Made by a program: the position numbers and the translations under genes. The notes beneath the pieces were generated by a model. That model saw nothing but the letters and a program-made list of their open reading frames with translations, made no database searches and was not told where the DNA came from. Shown here piece after piece: positions 9,436 through 18,798 of a stretch of 64,000 bases of DNA. Each line of letters begins with the position of its first letter. Position 1 is the stretch's first letter. Origin of the DNA: an uncultured Prevotellaceae bacterium (GTDB lineage: Bacteria > Bacteroidota > Bacteroidia > Bacteroidales > Bacteroidaceae); assembly GCA_900315105.1 (NCBI GenBank), contig OMXX01000031.1, positions 76,522 through 140,521 on the forward strand. Reading direction: 5' to 3'.

Positions 9436-9702
9436 TTAGCGCTTGTTACCAGCGTGTCCACCGAAGCGACGTGTTGGAGAGAACTCACCGAGCTTGTGAC
9501 CAACCATGTTTTCAGTTACATAGACAGGGATGAATTTGTTACCGTTGTGGACAGCTACAGTGTGACCTACGAAGTCTGGAGAGATAACTGAAGCTCTTGC
9601 CCAAGTCTTAACTACGGTCTTCTTTCCGCTCTCATTCATTGCGAGAATCTTCTTCTCGAGAGATACGTTGATATATGGACCTTTTTTAAGTGAACGACTC
9701 AT
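9436..9702 (-). CDS. rpsS: 30S ribosomal protein S19
   Basis: 88 residues, [20 protein letters not shown] onward, with the signature [32 protein letters not shown] in pieces along the C-terminal half. It binds 16S rRNA with S13 in the 30S head. Standard length and placement between rplB and rplV. Confidence 0.97.
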   Translation of the reverse strand: MSRSLKKGPYINVSLEKKILAMNESGKKTVVKTWARASVISPDFVGHTVAVHNGNKFIPVYVTENMVGHKLGEFSPTRRFGGHAGNKR

Positions 9703-9725
9703 AATTTCCTTTCGTTTTGAGTTAA

Positions 9726-10553
9726 TTACTTCTTGTTAGCTCTTTCAATGATGTACTTATTTGAAAGCTTCTTAGGTGCACGAGTCTTGAGACCCTTAGC
9801 GTACAGACCCTTACGTGAACGTGGGTGACCACCAGACTGACGGCCCTCACCACCACCCATTGGGTGATCTACAGGGTTCATAACAACACCACGGTTGTGA
9901 GGACGCTGACCCAACCAGCGAGAGCGACCAGCCTTACCAGACTGCTCAAGAGCGTGGTCAGAGTTACCAACGGCACCAACAGTAGCCTTACAAGCACTCA
10001 GAATCTGGCGAGTTTCACCAGAAGGGAGCTTAATTACACAGTAACTGCCTTCACGAGAAGTCAACTGAGCGAAATTACCAGCCGAACGAACGAGGAGCGC
10101 ACCCTGACCTGGGCGAAGCTCGATGTTGTGGATAACGGTACCTACTGGAATGTTTGCAAGTGGAAGACAGTTACCTACCTCAGGAACTGCTTCTGCACCA
10201 GACATAACCGTTGTACCCACCTTAAGTCCGTTTGGAGCAATAATGTAACGTTTTTCACCATCTGCGTAGAAAAGAAGTGCGATGCGAGCTGAACGGTTTG
10301 GATCATACTCGATTGTCTTTACTACAGCAGGAACACCATCCTTCTCACGCTTGAAGTCGATAAGACGATACTTCTTCTTGTGACCACCACCAATGTAGCG
10401 AACGGTCATCTTACCGGTGTTATTACGACCGCCGGTAGAACGCTTACCGTAAACGAGAGACTTCTCTGGCACGGATGCAGTAATATCCTCGAACGTGCCA
10501 ATAACTTTGTGTCTTTGACCAGGGGTAACTGGCTTTAATTTACGTACTGCCAT
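9726..10553 (-). CDS. rplB: 50S ribosomal protein L2
   Basis: 275 residues, [20 protein letters not shown] onward. The conserved C-terminal [17 protein letters not shown], which contains the histidine implicated in peptidyl-transferase centre function, is intact. An OB domain ([12 protein letters not shown]) and an SH3-like domain precede it. Length matches the family. Confidence 0.97.
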   Translation of the reverse strand: MAVRKLKPVTPGQRHKVIGTFEDITASVPEKSLVYGKRSTGGRNNTGKMTVRYIGGGHKKKYRLIDFKREKDGVPAVVKTIEYDPNRSARIALLFYADGEKRYIIAPNGLKVGTTVMSGAEAVPEVGNCLPLANIPVGTVIHNIELRPGQGALLVRSAGNFAQLTSREGSYCVIKLPSGETRQILSACKATVGAVGNSDHALEQSGKAGRSRWLGQRPHNRGVVMNPVDHPMGGGEGRQSGGHPRSRKGLYAKGLKTRAPKKLSNKYIIERANKK

Positions 10554-10561
10554 TTCTTATA

Positions 10562-10999
10562 TTAAATATTGCTATAAAAATCAATTACCTCGCCAGCCTT
10601 GAGAGTGACGATAGCTTTCTTGACGTCATTCTTCTGACCCTTGATAAGACCTGCCTTTGTATAACGGGCAGAACGCTTACCAGCGTAGTTCATTGTATTA
10701 ACGTCTTCAACTGTAACATTGTAACGAGCTTCTATCTCAGCCTTGATCTGAAGCTTATTAGCCTCTGGCTTTACAAGGAAGCCATACTTTGCCTGTGCAG
10801 GCTTTGTGTATGAATAGACAGACTTTTCCTTCTTGATTTCCTGTCCATTCTTCTTCTTTACTGTATAGGAGAGCTTCTCCTCGGTTGCACCCTTAGCTTC
10901 AGCACGATTAGCAGGAACTACGATTTTCTTATCTGCAGAAGACTTTTCGGTGACCTTTGTCATCTTTTCAGTAACAATAGGCTTAATGATAAATGTCAT
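10562..10999 (-). CDS. rplW: 50S ribosomal protein L23 with a ~50-residue lysine-rich insertion
   Basis: 145 residues instead of about 96. The N-terminal IIKPIVTEKMTK and the C-terminal part from KYGFLVKPEANKLQIK to VIDFYSNI are ordinary L23, a ribosome-tunnel-exit protein that docks trigger factor and SRP. Between them, residues ~20-70 form a charged insertion (PANRAEAKGATEEKL, KKKNGQEIKKEKSVYSY) that falls in the loop before the second conserved strand. There is no frame disruption, so it appears to be a real lineage-specific insertion. Confidence 0.93.
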   Translation of the reverse strand: MTFIIKPIVTEKMTKVTEKSSADKKIVVPANRAEAKGATEEKLSYTVKKKNGQEIKKEKSVYSYTKPAQAKYGFLVKPEANKLQIKAEIEARYNVTVEDVNTMNYAGKRSARYTKAGLIKGQKNDVKKAIVTLKAGEVIDFYSNI

Positions 11000-11019
11000 A
11001 TTTTATGTCTCCTATAAGT

Positions 11020-11649
11020 TTACTTTGTTAAAATCTCGTCGATTACCTGTACTGACTTCTCAGAAACAACGAGTACGTCTGCATTGAGCACCTTATATGC
11101 ATTGATGGTGTTAGCAGTCATAACCTCAGCCTTCTCGAGATTGCGTGCTGACAGATAAACATTCTTATTAAGTTCTGGTACTACGAGAAGAACCTTCTTA
11201 TCTGCAACGTTGAGATTCTTTACTACGTTCAGGAACTCCTTTGTCTTTGGAGCCTCGAATGAGAAATCCTCAACTACGATGATACCGTTCTCCTGAGCCT
11301 TGTAAGAAAGAGCGCTCTTACGTGCAAGAGTCTTAACCTTCTTGTTGAGCTTGAAACGATAGTCGCGTGGCTTAGGACCGAATACGCGGCCACCGCCTAC
11401 GAGTACTGGAGAGTTGATATCACCACGACGTGCGCCGCCGCCGCCCTTCTGACGACCAAGCTTACGTGTAGAACCAGACATCTCGCTGCGCTCCTTTGAC
11501 TTTGCTGTACCCTGACGCTGGTTAGCGAGATACTGCTTAACGTCGAGGTAGAGAACGTGATCGTTTGGCTCGATTGCGTAGATCGCATCATTCAGGACAA
11601 CCTTACGTCCGGTCTCCTGACCATTGATATTTAATACGCTAGCTTCCAT
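11020..11649 (-). CDS. rplD: 50S ribosomal protein L4
   Basis: 209 residues starting [20 protein letters not shown]. The extended loop with [20 protein letters not shown] reaches the exit tunnel, and the [15 protein letters not shown] segment belongs to the globular domain. L4 represses the S10 operon in E. coli; a comparable site is not proven here. Its ATG shares one base with the end of rplC. Confidence 0.96.
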   Translation of the reverse strand: MEASVLNINGQETGRKVVLNDAIYAIEPNDHVLYLDVKQYLANQRQGTAKSKERSEMSGSTRKLGRQKGGGGARRGDINSPVLVGGGRVFGPKPRDYRFKLNKKVKTLARKSALSYKAQENGIIVVEDFSFEAPKTKEFLNVVKNLNVADKKVLLVVPELNKNVYLSARNLEKAEVMTANTINAYKVLNADVLVVSEKSVQVIDEILTK

Positions 11650-12263
11650 TACTTCTGAATTAAGAGGGTTGAACCATTACATCCAGCTACAGAACCCTTA
11701 ATGATAAGGAGATTGCTCTCTGGAATTACTTTTAACACACGAAGGTTCTGAGTGGTAACACGCTCGTTACCCATATGGCCACCCATACGCATACCCTTGA
11801 ATACTTTTGCTGGATAAGAACAAGCACCGATAGAACCTGGCTTACGCAGACGGTCGTCCTGACCGTGTGTAGCCTGACCTACACCGCCGAAACCATGGCG
11901 CTTCACAACGCCCTGGAAACCCTTACCCTTTGAAGTACCAACAACGTCAACAAACTGAGCGTCATTGAAAATCTCCACAGAGATAGTGTCACCGAGGTTA
12001 TACTCCTCGTCAAACTTGAACTCGGCCAAGTGCTTTTTAGGTGTTGTGCCTGCCTTCTTGAAGATACCCATCATAGGCTTTGTTGTGCGGCTCTCCTTTG
12101 CCTCTGCAAAGCCGAGCTGAACAGCCTTATAACCGTCCTTCTCGACGGTCTTAACCTGAGTAACAACACAAGGACCAGCTTCGATAACAGTGCACGGTAT
12201 GTTCTTACCGTCGGCACTGAAAACGGATGTCATTCCGATTTTTCTTCCAATTAATCCTGGCAT
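11649..12263 (-). CDS. rplC: 50S ribosomal protein L3
   Basis: 204 residues, [20 protein letters not shown] onward. The conserved extension [23 protein letters not shown] points into the peptidyl-transferase centre, and the [17 protein letters not shown] segment follows. It is the first gene of the long ribosomal run: rpsJ, which normally precedes it, lies across a terminator and a new promoter. Confidence 0.97.
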   Translation of the reverse strand: MPGLIGRKIGMTSVFSADGKNIPCTVIEAGPCVVTQVKTVEKDGYKAVQLGFAEAKESRTTKPMMGIFKKAGTTPKKHLAEFKFDEEYNLGDTISVEIFNDAQFVDVVGTSKGKGFQGVVKRHGFGGVGQATHGQDDRLRKPGSIGACSYPAKVFKGMRMGGHMGNERVTTQNLRVLKVIPESNLLIIKGSVAGCNGSTLLIQK

Positions 12264-12437
12264 TTCAATTTAAATGTTTAAAAATATTGTTTTGTTAAAT
12301 TTGTTTTTATTACACTCTGTTTTGGAAAAGGACCGATTGCACACACACGAAAAAAAGACCGCCCTAAAGCGTTCTTATTCAGCGAGTTGATAGATAAAAC
12401 CTAGGTTTTTCCAGCGCAAATTTCGCCTTTCCGGATG
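12264..12437 (-). promoter_or_regulatory. 5' leader of the rplC operon
   Basis: About 170 untranslated bases separate the predicted start of transcription from rplC. On the RNA strand they contain a perfect 14-base palindrome AAAACCTAGGTTTT (12402-12415) and a T-rich run after GGGCGGTC near 12345-12360. Leaders of ribosomal protein operons often carry autogenous control sites, but I recognise no named motif here. Confidence 0.4.
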
Positions 12438-12469
12438 CAAAGGTACTAATAATTAATGAATTACGCAAA
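12438..12469 (-). promoter_or_regulatory. promoter for rplC operon (Bacteroidetes type)
   Basis: On the minus strand a -33 TTTG (12466-12469) is followed, 20 bases on from the TTG, by TACCTTTG (12438-12445). This matches the Bacteroidetes sigma-ABfr consensus TTTG/N19-21/TAnnTTTG. It lies just downstream of the rpsJ terminator, so rplC onward forms a separate transcription unit. Confidence 0.8.
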
Positions 12470-12501
12470 TTTTTCGCGAATTATTTTACAAAAATATTTA
12501 A

Positions 12502-12538
12502 CAAAAAAATCCAGTCTGCAAAAACAGACCGGATTTTT
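12502..12538 (-). terminator. rho-independent terminator after rpsJ
   Basis: AATCC and GTCTG (12508-12518) pair with CAGAC and GGATT (12525-12535) across one A/C mismatch, with a six-base A-rich loop on the plus strand. On the minus strand the stem is followed by seven T. It closes the rpsL-rpsG-fusA-rpsJ unit 22 bases after the rpsJ stop. Confidence 0.8.
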
Positions 12539-12560
12539 ATCTATAAGTGTTTTCTAGAAA

Positions 12561-12866
12561 CTACACCTTGATCTCTACCTCAACACCTGAAGGAAGCTCG
12601 AGCTTCATAAGTGCGTCGATAGTCTTTGTTGTAGAACTGTAGATGTCGATAAGACGCTTGAAGTCTGAAAGCTGGAACTGCTCACGGCTCTTCTTGTTAA
12701 CGAATGTAGAACGGTTAACTGTGAAGATACGCTTGTGAGTTGGAAGTGGAATTGGACCGCTTACGATAGCACCAGTAGCCTTTACAGCCTTAACGATCTT
12801 CTCTGCTGACTTGTCAACTAACTTGTGGTCGTATGACTTCAGCTTGATACGGATTTTCTGACTCAT
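12561..12866 (-). CDS. rpsJ: 30S ribosomal protein S10 (NusE)
   Basis: 101 residues, [20 protein letters not shown] onward, with the [20 protein letters not shown] loop and [16 protein letters not shown] ending. Besides its role in the 30S head, S10 joins NusB in antitermination complexes. Here it ends the fusA transcription unit rather than starting the L3 operon, with a hairpin on each side. Confidence 0.97.
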   Translation of the reverse strand: MSQKIRIKLKSYDHKLVDKSAEKIVKAVKATGAIVSGPIPLPTHKRIFTVNRSTFVNKKSREQFQLSDFKRLIDIYSSTTKTIDALMKLELPSGVEVEIKV

Positions 12867-12887
12867 AATTTTAATAATTTAATAATG

Positions 12888-12940
12888 TTAATAAAAAAGA
12901 GTGAGAGAAGTCCGTAAAGAGTCATTTGCTCACGGACTCC
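12888..12940 (-). terminator. attenuator-like hairpin between fusA and rpsJ
   Basis: AGTCCGT (12909-12915) pairs with ACGGACT (12932-12938). On the minus strand the stem is followed by TCTCTCACTC and a six-T run (12888-12899). Its position inside a unit suggests partial termination that sets S10 output relative to EF-G. Confidence 0.5.
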
Positions 12941-12976
12941 TCATTATTGTTCTTCGCGTTTCCGCGAAAGAGTTTC

Positions 12977-15100
12977 TTACACGAGATCTGCGCGACCCTT
13001 GTTCTCCTCGAGGATAGCCTTAGCGATTGAGCTAGAAACCGCCTCGTGGTGATCATACTCCATTGAAGAAGTAGCACGACCTGAAGTGATGGTACGGAGA
13101 GCTGTTACATAACCGAACATCTCTGCCAGTGGAACCATTGCCTTAACGATCTTAGCACCGCTACGAGCATCGTCCATACCCTGAACCATACCACGACGCT
13201 TGTTCAAGTCACCGATAACGTCACCCATGCTCTCCTCTGGAGTTACAACCTCTACCTTCATGATAGGCTCCATGAGAACTGGACCTGCCTTAGGACAAGC
13301 ATTCTTGAATGCGTTACGTGCAGCGAGCTCGAATGAGAGCTGGTCAGAGTCAACTGGGTGGAAGCTACCGTCGAGAAGAGTAACCTTCAAACCAGTTACA
13401 GGATAACCGCCGAGTACACCGTTCTTCAAGCAATCCTCGAAGCCCTTCTGTACTGCTGGGATGAATTCCTTAGGAACATTACCACCCTTAACCTCGTTGA
13501 TGAACTGGAGATCGCCCTCCTTATAGTCCTCATCCTTAGGACCGATGTTAACGATGATGTCAGCGAACTTACCACGACCACCAGACTGCTTCTTGTAAAC
13601 CTCACGGAGGTTAACCTCACGTGTGATAGCCTCCTTGTAGTTAACCTGTGGCTTACCCTGGTTACATTCTACCTTGAACTCACGCTTCAGACGGTCGATG
13701 ATGATATCGAGGTGAAGCTCACCCATACCTGAGATAACGGTCTGGCCGCTCTGCTCATCAGTACGTACTGTGAATGTTGGGTCCTCCTCAGCGAGCTTAG
13801 CAAGACCGTTGTCAAGCTTAGCAACGTCAGCCTGAGACTTTGGCTCAACTGCGATAGAGATCACAGTATCAGGGAATGTCATTGACTCGAGTACGATTGG
13901 GTGCTCCTCATCACAGAGAGTATCACCTGTACGGATATCCTTGAAGCCTACACCAGAACCGATATCACCTGCAGCGATAACGTCAACTGGGTTCTGCTTG
14001 TTTGAGTGCATCTGGAACAGACGGCTTACGCGCTCCTTCTTACCAGAACGTGGGTTGAATACGTAAGAACCTGCCTCAACCTTACCTGAGTAAACACGGA
14101 AGAATACGAGACGACCTACGTATGGGTCTGTAGCGATCTTGAATGCGAGAGCTGCTGTTGGATCGTCCTCAGTAGCCTTGAACTTAACCTCTGTGCTCTC
14201 GTCGCCTGGCTCTGTACCGATAACCTCCTCGTTGTCAAGTGGAGAAGGAAGAAGAGCACATACATAGTCGAGCATTGTCTGTACGCCCTTGTTCTTGAAT
14301 GAAGAACCGCAGAGCATAGGAACACACTTCAACTCGAGAGTACCCTTACGGAGAGCTGCGATGATTTCCTCCTCTGTGATGCTATCAACATCACCGTCGA
14401 GGTACTTCATCATCAAATCCTCGTCGAACTCAGAAGCTGACTCGAGGAGCTTGTCACGCCACTCGTTGCACTCGTCAACGAGATCAGCTGGAATATCCTC
14501 TACGTCATAGTCAGCACCCATTGTCTCATCGTGCCAAAGGATAGCCTTCATCTTGATGAGGTCAACGAGACCCTTGAAGCTTTCCTCTGCACCGATTGGA
14601 ACACAGAGAGGAACTGGGTTAGCGCCGAGAACCTCTCTCATCTGAGATACTACGTCGAAGAAGTTAGCACCTGAACGGTCCATCTTGTTAACGTAGCCGA
14701 TACGAGGAACATTGTACTTGTCAGCCTGACGCCATACGGTCTCAGACTGTGGCTCAACACCACCTACTGCACAGTATGTTGCAACTGCACCGTCGAGTAC
14801 GCGGAGTGAACGCTCTACCTCAGCTGTGAAGTCAACGTGTCCCGGAGTATCGATAAGGTTAATCTTGTACTGATTACCGTTATACTTCCAGAAACAGGTT
14901 GTAGCAGCAGATGTGATAGTGATACCACGCTCCTGCTCCTGAGCCATCCAGTCCATGGTAGCGCCACCTTCGTGTACCTCACCAATCTTGTGGGTCTTAC
15001 CTGTATAGAAAAGAATACGCTCTGATGTGGTTGTCTTACCAGCATCAATGTGAGCCATAATACCGATGTTACGGGTCAAATGAAGATCATGCTTTGCCAT
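12977..15100 (-). CDS. fusA: elongation factor G
   Basis: 707 residues, [20 protein letters not shown] onward. The GTPase motifs are clear: [15 protein letters not shown] (G1), the [10 protein letters not shown] switch, DTPGHVDFT (G3) and [10 protein letters not shown] (G4). Domains II to V follow, with [12 protein letters not shown] and [13 protein letters not shown] in domains IV and V. EF-G drives translocation and ribosome recycling. Length is typical for the main fusA paralogue. Confidence 0.97.
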   Translation of the reverse strand: MAKHDLHLTRNIGIMAHIDAGKTTTSERILFYTGKTHKIGEVHEGGATMDWMAQEQERGITITSAATTCFWKYNGNQYKINLIDTPGHVDFTAEVERSLRVLDGAVATYCAVGGVEPQSETVWRQADKYNVPRIGYVNKMDRSGANFFDVVSQMREVLGANPVPLCVPIGAEESFKGLVDLIKMKAILWHDETMGADYDVEDIPADLVDECNEWRDKLLESASEFDEDLMMKYLDGDVDSITEEEIIAALRKGTLELKCVPMLCGSSFKNKGVQTMLDYVCALLPSPLDNEEVIGTEPGDESTEVKFKATEDDPTAALAFKIATDPYVGRLVFFRVYSGKVEAGSYVFNPRSGKKERVSRLFQMHSNKQNPVDVIAAGDIGSGVGFKDIRTGDTLCDEEHPIVLESMTFPDTVISIAVEPKSQADVAKLDNGLAKLAEEDPTFTVRTDEQSGQTVISGMGELHLDIIIDRLKREFKVECNQGKPQVNYKEAITREVNLREVYKKQSGGRGKFADIIVNIGPKDEDYKEGDLQFINEVKGGNVPKEFIPAVQKGFEDCLKNGVLGGYPVTGLKVTLLDGSFHPVDSDQLSFELAARNAFKNACPKAGPVLMEPIMKVEVVTPEESMGDVIGDLNKRRGMVQGMDDARSGAKIVKAMVPLAEMFGYVTALRTITSGRATSSMEYDHHEAVSSSIAKAILEENKGRADLV

Positions 15101-15121
15101 TTCTTTATCTCCTCATTACAA

Positions 15122-15598
15122 TTAGAAACGGAAATGTGCAAATGCACGGTTAGCCTCAGCCATACGGTGCATATCCTCCTTACGCTTGAAAGCACCACCC
15201 TGGTTGTTGTATGCGTCCATGATCTCAGCAGCGAGCTTGTCAGCCATACCCTTACCACCACGCTTACGAGCGAAGATGATCATATTCTTCATTGAAATAG
15301 ACTCCTTACGGTCAGCACGGATTTCTGTTGGAACCTGGAAAGTAGCACCACCGATACGGCGGCTCTTTACCTCAACCTGTGGAGTGATGTTGTCGAGTGC
15401 CTGCTTCCAAATATCAAGAGCAGACTTCTCCTCGTTTGCCATCTTCTCCTTTACGGTCTCAAGGGCAGCATAGAAGATTTCGTAAGATGTGTTCTTCTTA
15501 CCATCAAACATAAGATGGTTAACGAACTTTGACACTTTCTTGTCATTGAAGACTGGGTCTGGAAGGACCACGCGCTTCTTTGGTTTTGCTTTTCTCAT
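15122..15598 (-). CDS. rpsG: 30S ribosomal protein S7
   Basis: 158 residues, [20 protein letters not shown] onward, with the signature [17 protein letters not shown] and the ending [14 protein letters not shown]7 nucleates assembly of the 30S head and contacts the E site. It lies 21 bases ahead of fusA. Confidence 0.97.
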   Translation of the reverse strand: MRKAKPKKRVVLPDPVFNDKKVSKFVNHLMFDGKKNTSYEIFYAALETVKEKMANEEKSALDIWKQALDNITPQVEVKSRRIGGATFQVPTEIRADRKESISMKNMIIFARKRGGKGMADKLAAEIMDAYNNQGGAFKRKEDMHRMAEANRAFAHFRF

Positions 15599-15780
15599 TT
15601 TGTTGTTTGAAAAATTTTAAATTCTGCTTGGGGGCTGTCTGTTTCCTTGTCTTCAACGCTCTCTCCAGAGCATTTACTCAACCGTCACTAATAACAAATC
15701 TCCAGCAAAATGATGTTAAATGTACATTATATATATATGTACTTGCGTACAATTTCTTGCACTAAAAGAAAAATAAAACT

Positions 15781-15816
15781 ACCATTTGCCATTCAACTAT
15801 GCAAATGGCAAATGGT
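15781..15816 (-). terminator. hairpin between rpsL and rpsG
   Basis: ACCATTTGCCATT (15781-15793) pairs perfectly over 13 bases with AATGGCAAATGGT (15804-15816). On the minus strand it is followed by a T-rich stretch (15768-15780). It lies 12 bases after the rpsL stop and could attenuate reading into rpsG. The remaining ~180 bases up to rpsG contain only a small GCTCT/AGAGC hairpin (15657-15675 area) and an AT dyad near 15720-15743. Confidence 0.6.
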
Positions 15817-15827
15817 GGTATTGGCTA

Positions 15828-16208
15828 TTACTTCTTAGCCTTTGGACGCTTAGCACCGTACTTGGAACGACGCTGTGTGCGGTTAGCAACACCGGCAGTA
15901 TCAAGAGTACCGCGAACGATGTGATAACGTACACCTGGAAGGTCCTTTACACGACCACCACGTACAAGTACGATTGAGTGCTCCTGAAGGTTGTGGCCCT
16001 CACCTGGAATGTAAGAGTTAACCTCCTTAGAGTTTGTGAGACGAACACGGGCTACCTTACGCATAGCCGAATTAGGCTTCTTAGGGGTAGTTGTATACAC
16101 ACGCACGCACACACCGCGACGCTGAGGACATGAGTCCAAAGCTGGTGACTTGCTCTTGTCTACAAGTACCTGTCTGCCTTTTCTTACCAATTGTTGAATT
16201 GTAGGCAT
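15828..16208 (-). CDS. rpsL: 30S ribosomal protein S12
   Basis: 126 residues, [20 protein letters not shown] onward. The decoding-centre loop reads [18 protein letters not shown] and the second loop [28 protein letters not shown]; the lysines that change in streptomycin-resistant strains are wild type. It is the first gene of the str unit. Confidence 0.97.
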   Translation of the reverse strand: MPTIQQLVRKGRQVLVDKSKSPALDSCPQRRGVCVRVYTTTPKKPNSAMRKVARVRLTNSKEVNSYIPGEGHNLQEHSIVLVRGGRVKDLPGVRYHIVRGTLDTAGVANRTQRRSKYGAKRPKAKK

Positions 16209-16309
16209 AATTTAATTTGTTTAATTTATTTATATTATTTTATTTGTACTCAATACATTACACACTCCAATCAGGGCATAATACACCTTTTTTGAAGCGT
16301 TTCGGGGTG

Positions 16310-16317
16310 CAAAGGTA
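16310..16317 (-). promoter_or_regulatory. -7 box for the rpsL operon
   Basis: TACCTTTG followed by CACC is on the minus strand about 105 bases upstream of rpsL. The -33 position is only a weak match, as can happen for strong ribosomal promoters with other activating features. The rest of 16209-16503 is AT-rich with no further gene or clear repeat. Confidence 0.6.
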
Positions 16318-16503
16318 CGAATATTTTCCGAAATTACCTAATATAAATAAAGATTTGTTAGAATAGCCACAACTCTTTAACTTCTTTTAACTCTTACAAG
16401 TCTTTTTTAATTTTCAAATTTTTACCTAATGTGCAAATTCGGCAGCGAGTTCACGTTAATTATTGTCAGTTCAGCACCAAAGGCGCGTTCTCATATTAAT
16501 TTC

Positions 16504-17337
16504 TTAATCCTTCACTCTCTTCACCCCATAGCTGTCCAACGCCTTTTGCATTCGCTGGTTGCTATGATATTGGTCAAATAGCGGATTTTTGATAGCGAGT
16601 TCCTGTGAAGAAGTCAACAATCCCTTGCTTGCCATTCGTTTCCTTATTATCGCAAAACCGCCATTGTCTGAAGCATTCATCTGAAGAAAGCCCCCGGCAC
16701 TTGAACCAAGCTCCATCTGATTGGCATCACGAACAACAACAGCCTCAGAGAGTTTGACAGTATTATTCTTGTCGAGTACCAGATGCGCAAAGATACATTT
16801 CGCGGTTGGAGTCTTCCCTTCCATCTGTCTGACAGCCACGAACTCAAGGCAATCTCCAAGTTCCCAGCCCTCGTTATTCTTCACAATGGCGAGGGCTATT
16901 TCTGAAACCGTCGTGTCGGGGGTAATCGTGAGATTCCCAAGACTTATATCCGTCACGAGCATATTATCCTTGAGCGAATACGCTACAGGTGGAAGTGTGC
17001 CGAATGAAACGATATACGGAGCCACCACCTGTGCTTTCATGGCAACCTCATTCTTGTTCAGATATACGGCAGGCTTTTGCATATTGACACCCTGAAAGCG
17101 TGAATAATCAGATTGTCGTCCAGTCTTATCCTGAAAGTTACCTCTCAACGATTCCTTCAACGCAGCATATATATTCTGTATGTTGCGCATCTTAACCCTA
17201 TACACGACCTGTCCCTCAGCCTTCGCATCACGATATGTCGTCTGCTTGTGGCAAACCACGACCTGCCCATTACAGTTTCTGTAAACCACATTGTCAACCG
17301 CACCACATATAATTCCGTTTTTATCAAGTCTTGCCAT
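16504..17337 (-). CDS. hypothetical protein, possibly DUF6266-like
   Basis: 277 residues from MARLDKNGIICGAVDNVVYR. An in-frame extension to 17382 would begin inside the promoter, so the ATG at 17337 is chosen. There is no signal peptide or transmembrane segment. The N-terminal pattern of a Gly-rich turn then VVYRNCNGQVVVCHK, a middle part with regular beta strands (YIVSFGTLPPVAYSL, TITPDTTVSEIALAIV) and a polar C-terminus recall the DUF6266 proteins of Bacteroidetes, a family of unknown function. That link is from memory and weak. It stands alone, with its own promoter. Confidence 0.7.
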   Translation of the reverse strand: MARLDKNGIICGAVDNVVYRNCNGQVVVCHKQTTYRDAKAEGQVVYRVKMRNIQNIYAALKESLRGNFQDKTGRQSDYSRFQGVNMQKPAVYLNKNEVAMKAQVVAPYIVSFGTLPPVAYSLKDNMLVTDISLGNLTITPDTTVSEIALAIVKNNEGWELGDCLEFVAVRQMEGKTPTAKCIFAHLVLDKNNTVKLSEAVVVRDANQMELGSSAGGFLQMNASDNGGFAIIRKRMASKGLLTSSQELAIKNPLFDQYHSNQRMQKALDSYGVKRVKD

Positions 17338-17379
17338 AATTCTTAAGGATTTTAATTTGTTTTCTTTTCTTTCTAGCTG

Positions 17380-17411
17380 CAAAGATACAGATATTCCGTT
17401 GAAAATCCAAA
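17380..17411 (-). promoter_or_regulatory. promoter for the 16504-17337 gene
   Basis: TTTG (17408-17411), a 20-base spacer and TATCTTTG (17380-17387) on the minus strand match the Bacteroidetes consensus. Transcription would start near 17373, about 36 bases ahead of the chosen ATG. Confidence 0.75.
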
Positions 17412-17451
17412 TAAAAAACCAAATATTTACAATTAAAGTACATTAAAAATA

Positions 17452-17538
17452 CCATAGACAATGGTATCTTAATGGTAATTTAATGGTATTTTAATGGTAA
17501 TTTAATGGTAATTACATCGGAGGAGAAACGGAAGAACA
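17452..17538. repeat. 11-bp phased array, copy 1
   Basis: CC at 17452 and then GG at 17463, 17474, 17485, 17496 and 17507, exactly 11 bp apart, in units of the form TAATGGTAATT. A tail GGAGAAACGGAAGAAC continues one base out of phase at 17519 and 17530. It lies between two divergent transcripts. The tail resembles those of the arrays near 32.5, 34.5 and 36.5 kb. Confidence 0.8.
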
Positions 17539-17816
17539 ACGAAGCATAAGCCGAGAGGTATTATCTCTTTTATTACCACACAAAAAACATTCGAAAATTG
17601 TCATGTTATAAAACATTTCTTCAAGCATTGAATAAAAATCACATATGTAATATTCTGATATCAGAGTACGTCTTTTTCATTTTATGACGATTGTTTTCTT
17701 AGCAAAGAATTGCAAATATGCACTTTTCCTACTACTAAAATGACTTAAAAATGCCGTTTTGCATGGAATTTAAGTAAATTTTATGAAAAAATGACGATTA
17801 TTGGAGTTTTTTTGCG

Positions 17817-17851
17817 TATCTTTGCAACACAAAATGGCCACGTGCCATTTT
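17817..17851 (+). promoter_or_regulatory. -7 box and 5' hairpin ahead of candidate RNA
   Basis: TATCTTTG (17817-17824) on the plus strand gives a start near 17830. A hairpin AAAATGGC-CACGT-GCCATTTT occupies 17831-17851, immediately at the predicted 5' end. The -33 element is weak. The rest of 17539-17816 is AT-rich with nothing I can identify. Confidence 0.55.
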
Positions 17852-17865
17852 TGTACGACATATTG

Positions 17866-18060
17866 ATAATACGAAGCGTTATGCTTTTCTTGTAATCGGA
17901 AACGTGAGAAACTTCCAAAGTCAGCAAGAAAGTGTGGCGGTTCGCGCTTATAGCGTGGACTGAATACTACATCTGCTGACTGGGTAATTCTCACGACCTC
18001 CGATTGAAGAAGTGGTATATCAGTTCCACGCTTCATAACAATTAAAGGCTCTTGTGGAGG
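17866..18060 (+). ncRNA. candidate structured RNA or long leader
   Basis: Nested pairing is visible: GAAGCGT (17873-17879) with ACGCTTC (18028-18034); AATCGGA (17894-17900) with TCCGATT (17999-18005); CGTGAGAA (17903-17910) with TTCTCACG (17988-17995); GTCAGCA (17920-17926) with TGCTGAC (17974-17980). Small internal loops separate the stems, giving a long imperfect hairpin about 160 bases long around GTGGCGGTTCGCGCTTATAG. It is more GC-rich than its surroundings and lacks a convincing ORF. It may be a leader of the 18086 operon or a free RNA; the long-hairpin shape is compatible with a 6S-type RNA, but I cannot assign it. Confidence 0.6.
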
Positions 18061-18085
18061 CTGGAGAGCAATAGGAGTTATTACC

Positions 18086-18301
18086 ATGAATAAAACTGCT
18101 AAAATTTTAGTAACTTTTGTTGTCGTTTTTCTTTTTATCATCATTTTTGGTGCTATTGCTGGCGCAATGAGTGATGCAGGTCGTACACCAGGAATCCTCG
18201 GATTAATAGTTTTGGCTGCTTTGATTGGTGCATTGAGAGCAATTTGGAAGAAGCCACAAAACCAAAAAGATGATAACAACAATTCTATTCTACAGAAGTA
18301 G
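18086..18301 (+). CDS. small membrane protein, two transmembrane helices
   Basis: 71 residues. Residues ~5-27 (AKILVTFVVVFLFIIIFGAI) and ~38-53 (ILGLIVLAALIGALRAIW) are hydrophobic, separated by MSDAGRTPG; the C-terminus is polar (KKPQNQKDDNNNSILQK). GGAG lies upstream of the ATG. It opens an operon: the J-domain gene starts 11 bases after its stop. Function unknown; the pairing with a membrane-anchored J-domain protein suggests an envelope role. Confidence 0.7.
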   Translation: MNKTAKILVTFVVVFLFIIIFGAIAGAMSDAGRTPGILGLIVLAALIGALRAIWKKPQNQKDDNNNSILQK

Positions 18302-18312
18302 CTAAAAACAGA

Positions 18313-18792
18313 ATGTTCAAAGACTATTATCAGATTTTGGGCATTTCCCCATCTGCAACAAAACAAGAAATAAAGCAAGCTTATCGTCAGATGTCGTTAA
18401 AATGGCATCCTGATAAAAACCCAGGAGTTGATGTCACAGAAACAATGCAAGACATTAACGAGGCCTATACGATATTATTTGATGACATAAGTCGCTCAAG
18501 GTATGATAAAGAATACTATGCTTTCTCTCAACATCAAGAAATACATCAAGTGAAAAAGTCTGAAACAAAGACTAAATCTTGGAATTACGACTATGATGTT
18601 ATGGATGACGATTTGAGAGAGGATATCAATGCAGCCAGAGCAAAAGCTAAAGATTTGGTAGATGAGTTCTTAAAAAGTTTCAAAGAGACATCGAAAGTTG
18701 CAGCCAAGGGAGCTTGGGAAGAAGCTTATGGTCTAATCATATGCGGAATTCTTTTTACAATATTATTTGCATTAATCAGAACATGTAATTAG
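18313..18792 (+). CDS. membrane-anchored J-domain protein
   Basis: 159 residues. Residues 1-70 are a J domain, MFKDYYQILGISPSATKQEI, with the essential HPD at 32-34 and DINEAYTILFDD after it, so it should stimulate an Hsp70 (DnaK). There are no G/F or zinc-finger regions as in true DnaJ. The middle is charged, and the last ~18 residues (LIICGILFTILFALIRTC) form a tail anchor. It lies between the small membrane protein and the lipoprotein with gaps of 11 and 6 bases. Confidence 0.85.
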   Translation: MFKDYYQILGISPSATKQEIKQAYRQMSLKWHPDKNPGVDVTETMQDINEAYTILFDDISRSRYDKEYYAFSQHQEIHQVKKSETKTKSWNYDYDVMDDDLREDINAARAKAKDLVDEFLKSFKETSKVAAKGAWEEAYGLIICGILFTILFALIRTCN

Positions 18793-18798
18793 AAAATC

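Noticed and set aside
17770..18378. 202-residue open frame on the minus strand over the structured RNA and J-domain operon
   Set aside because: It is antisense to two well-supported genes and to the nested helices, has no promoter and shows no domain. Its length follows from the composition of the structured block.
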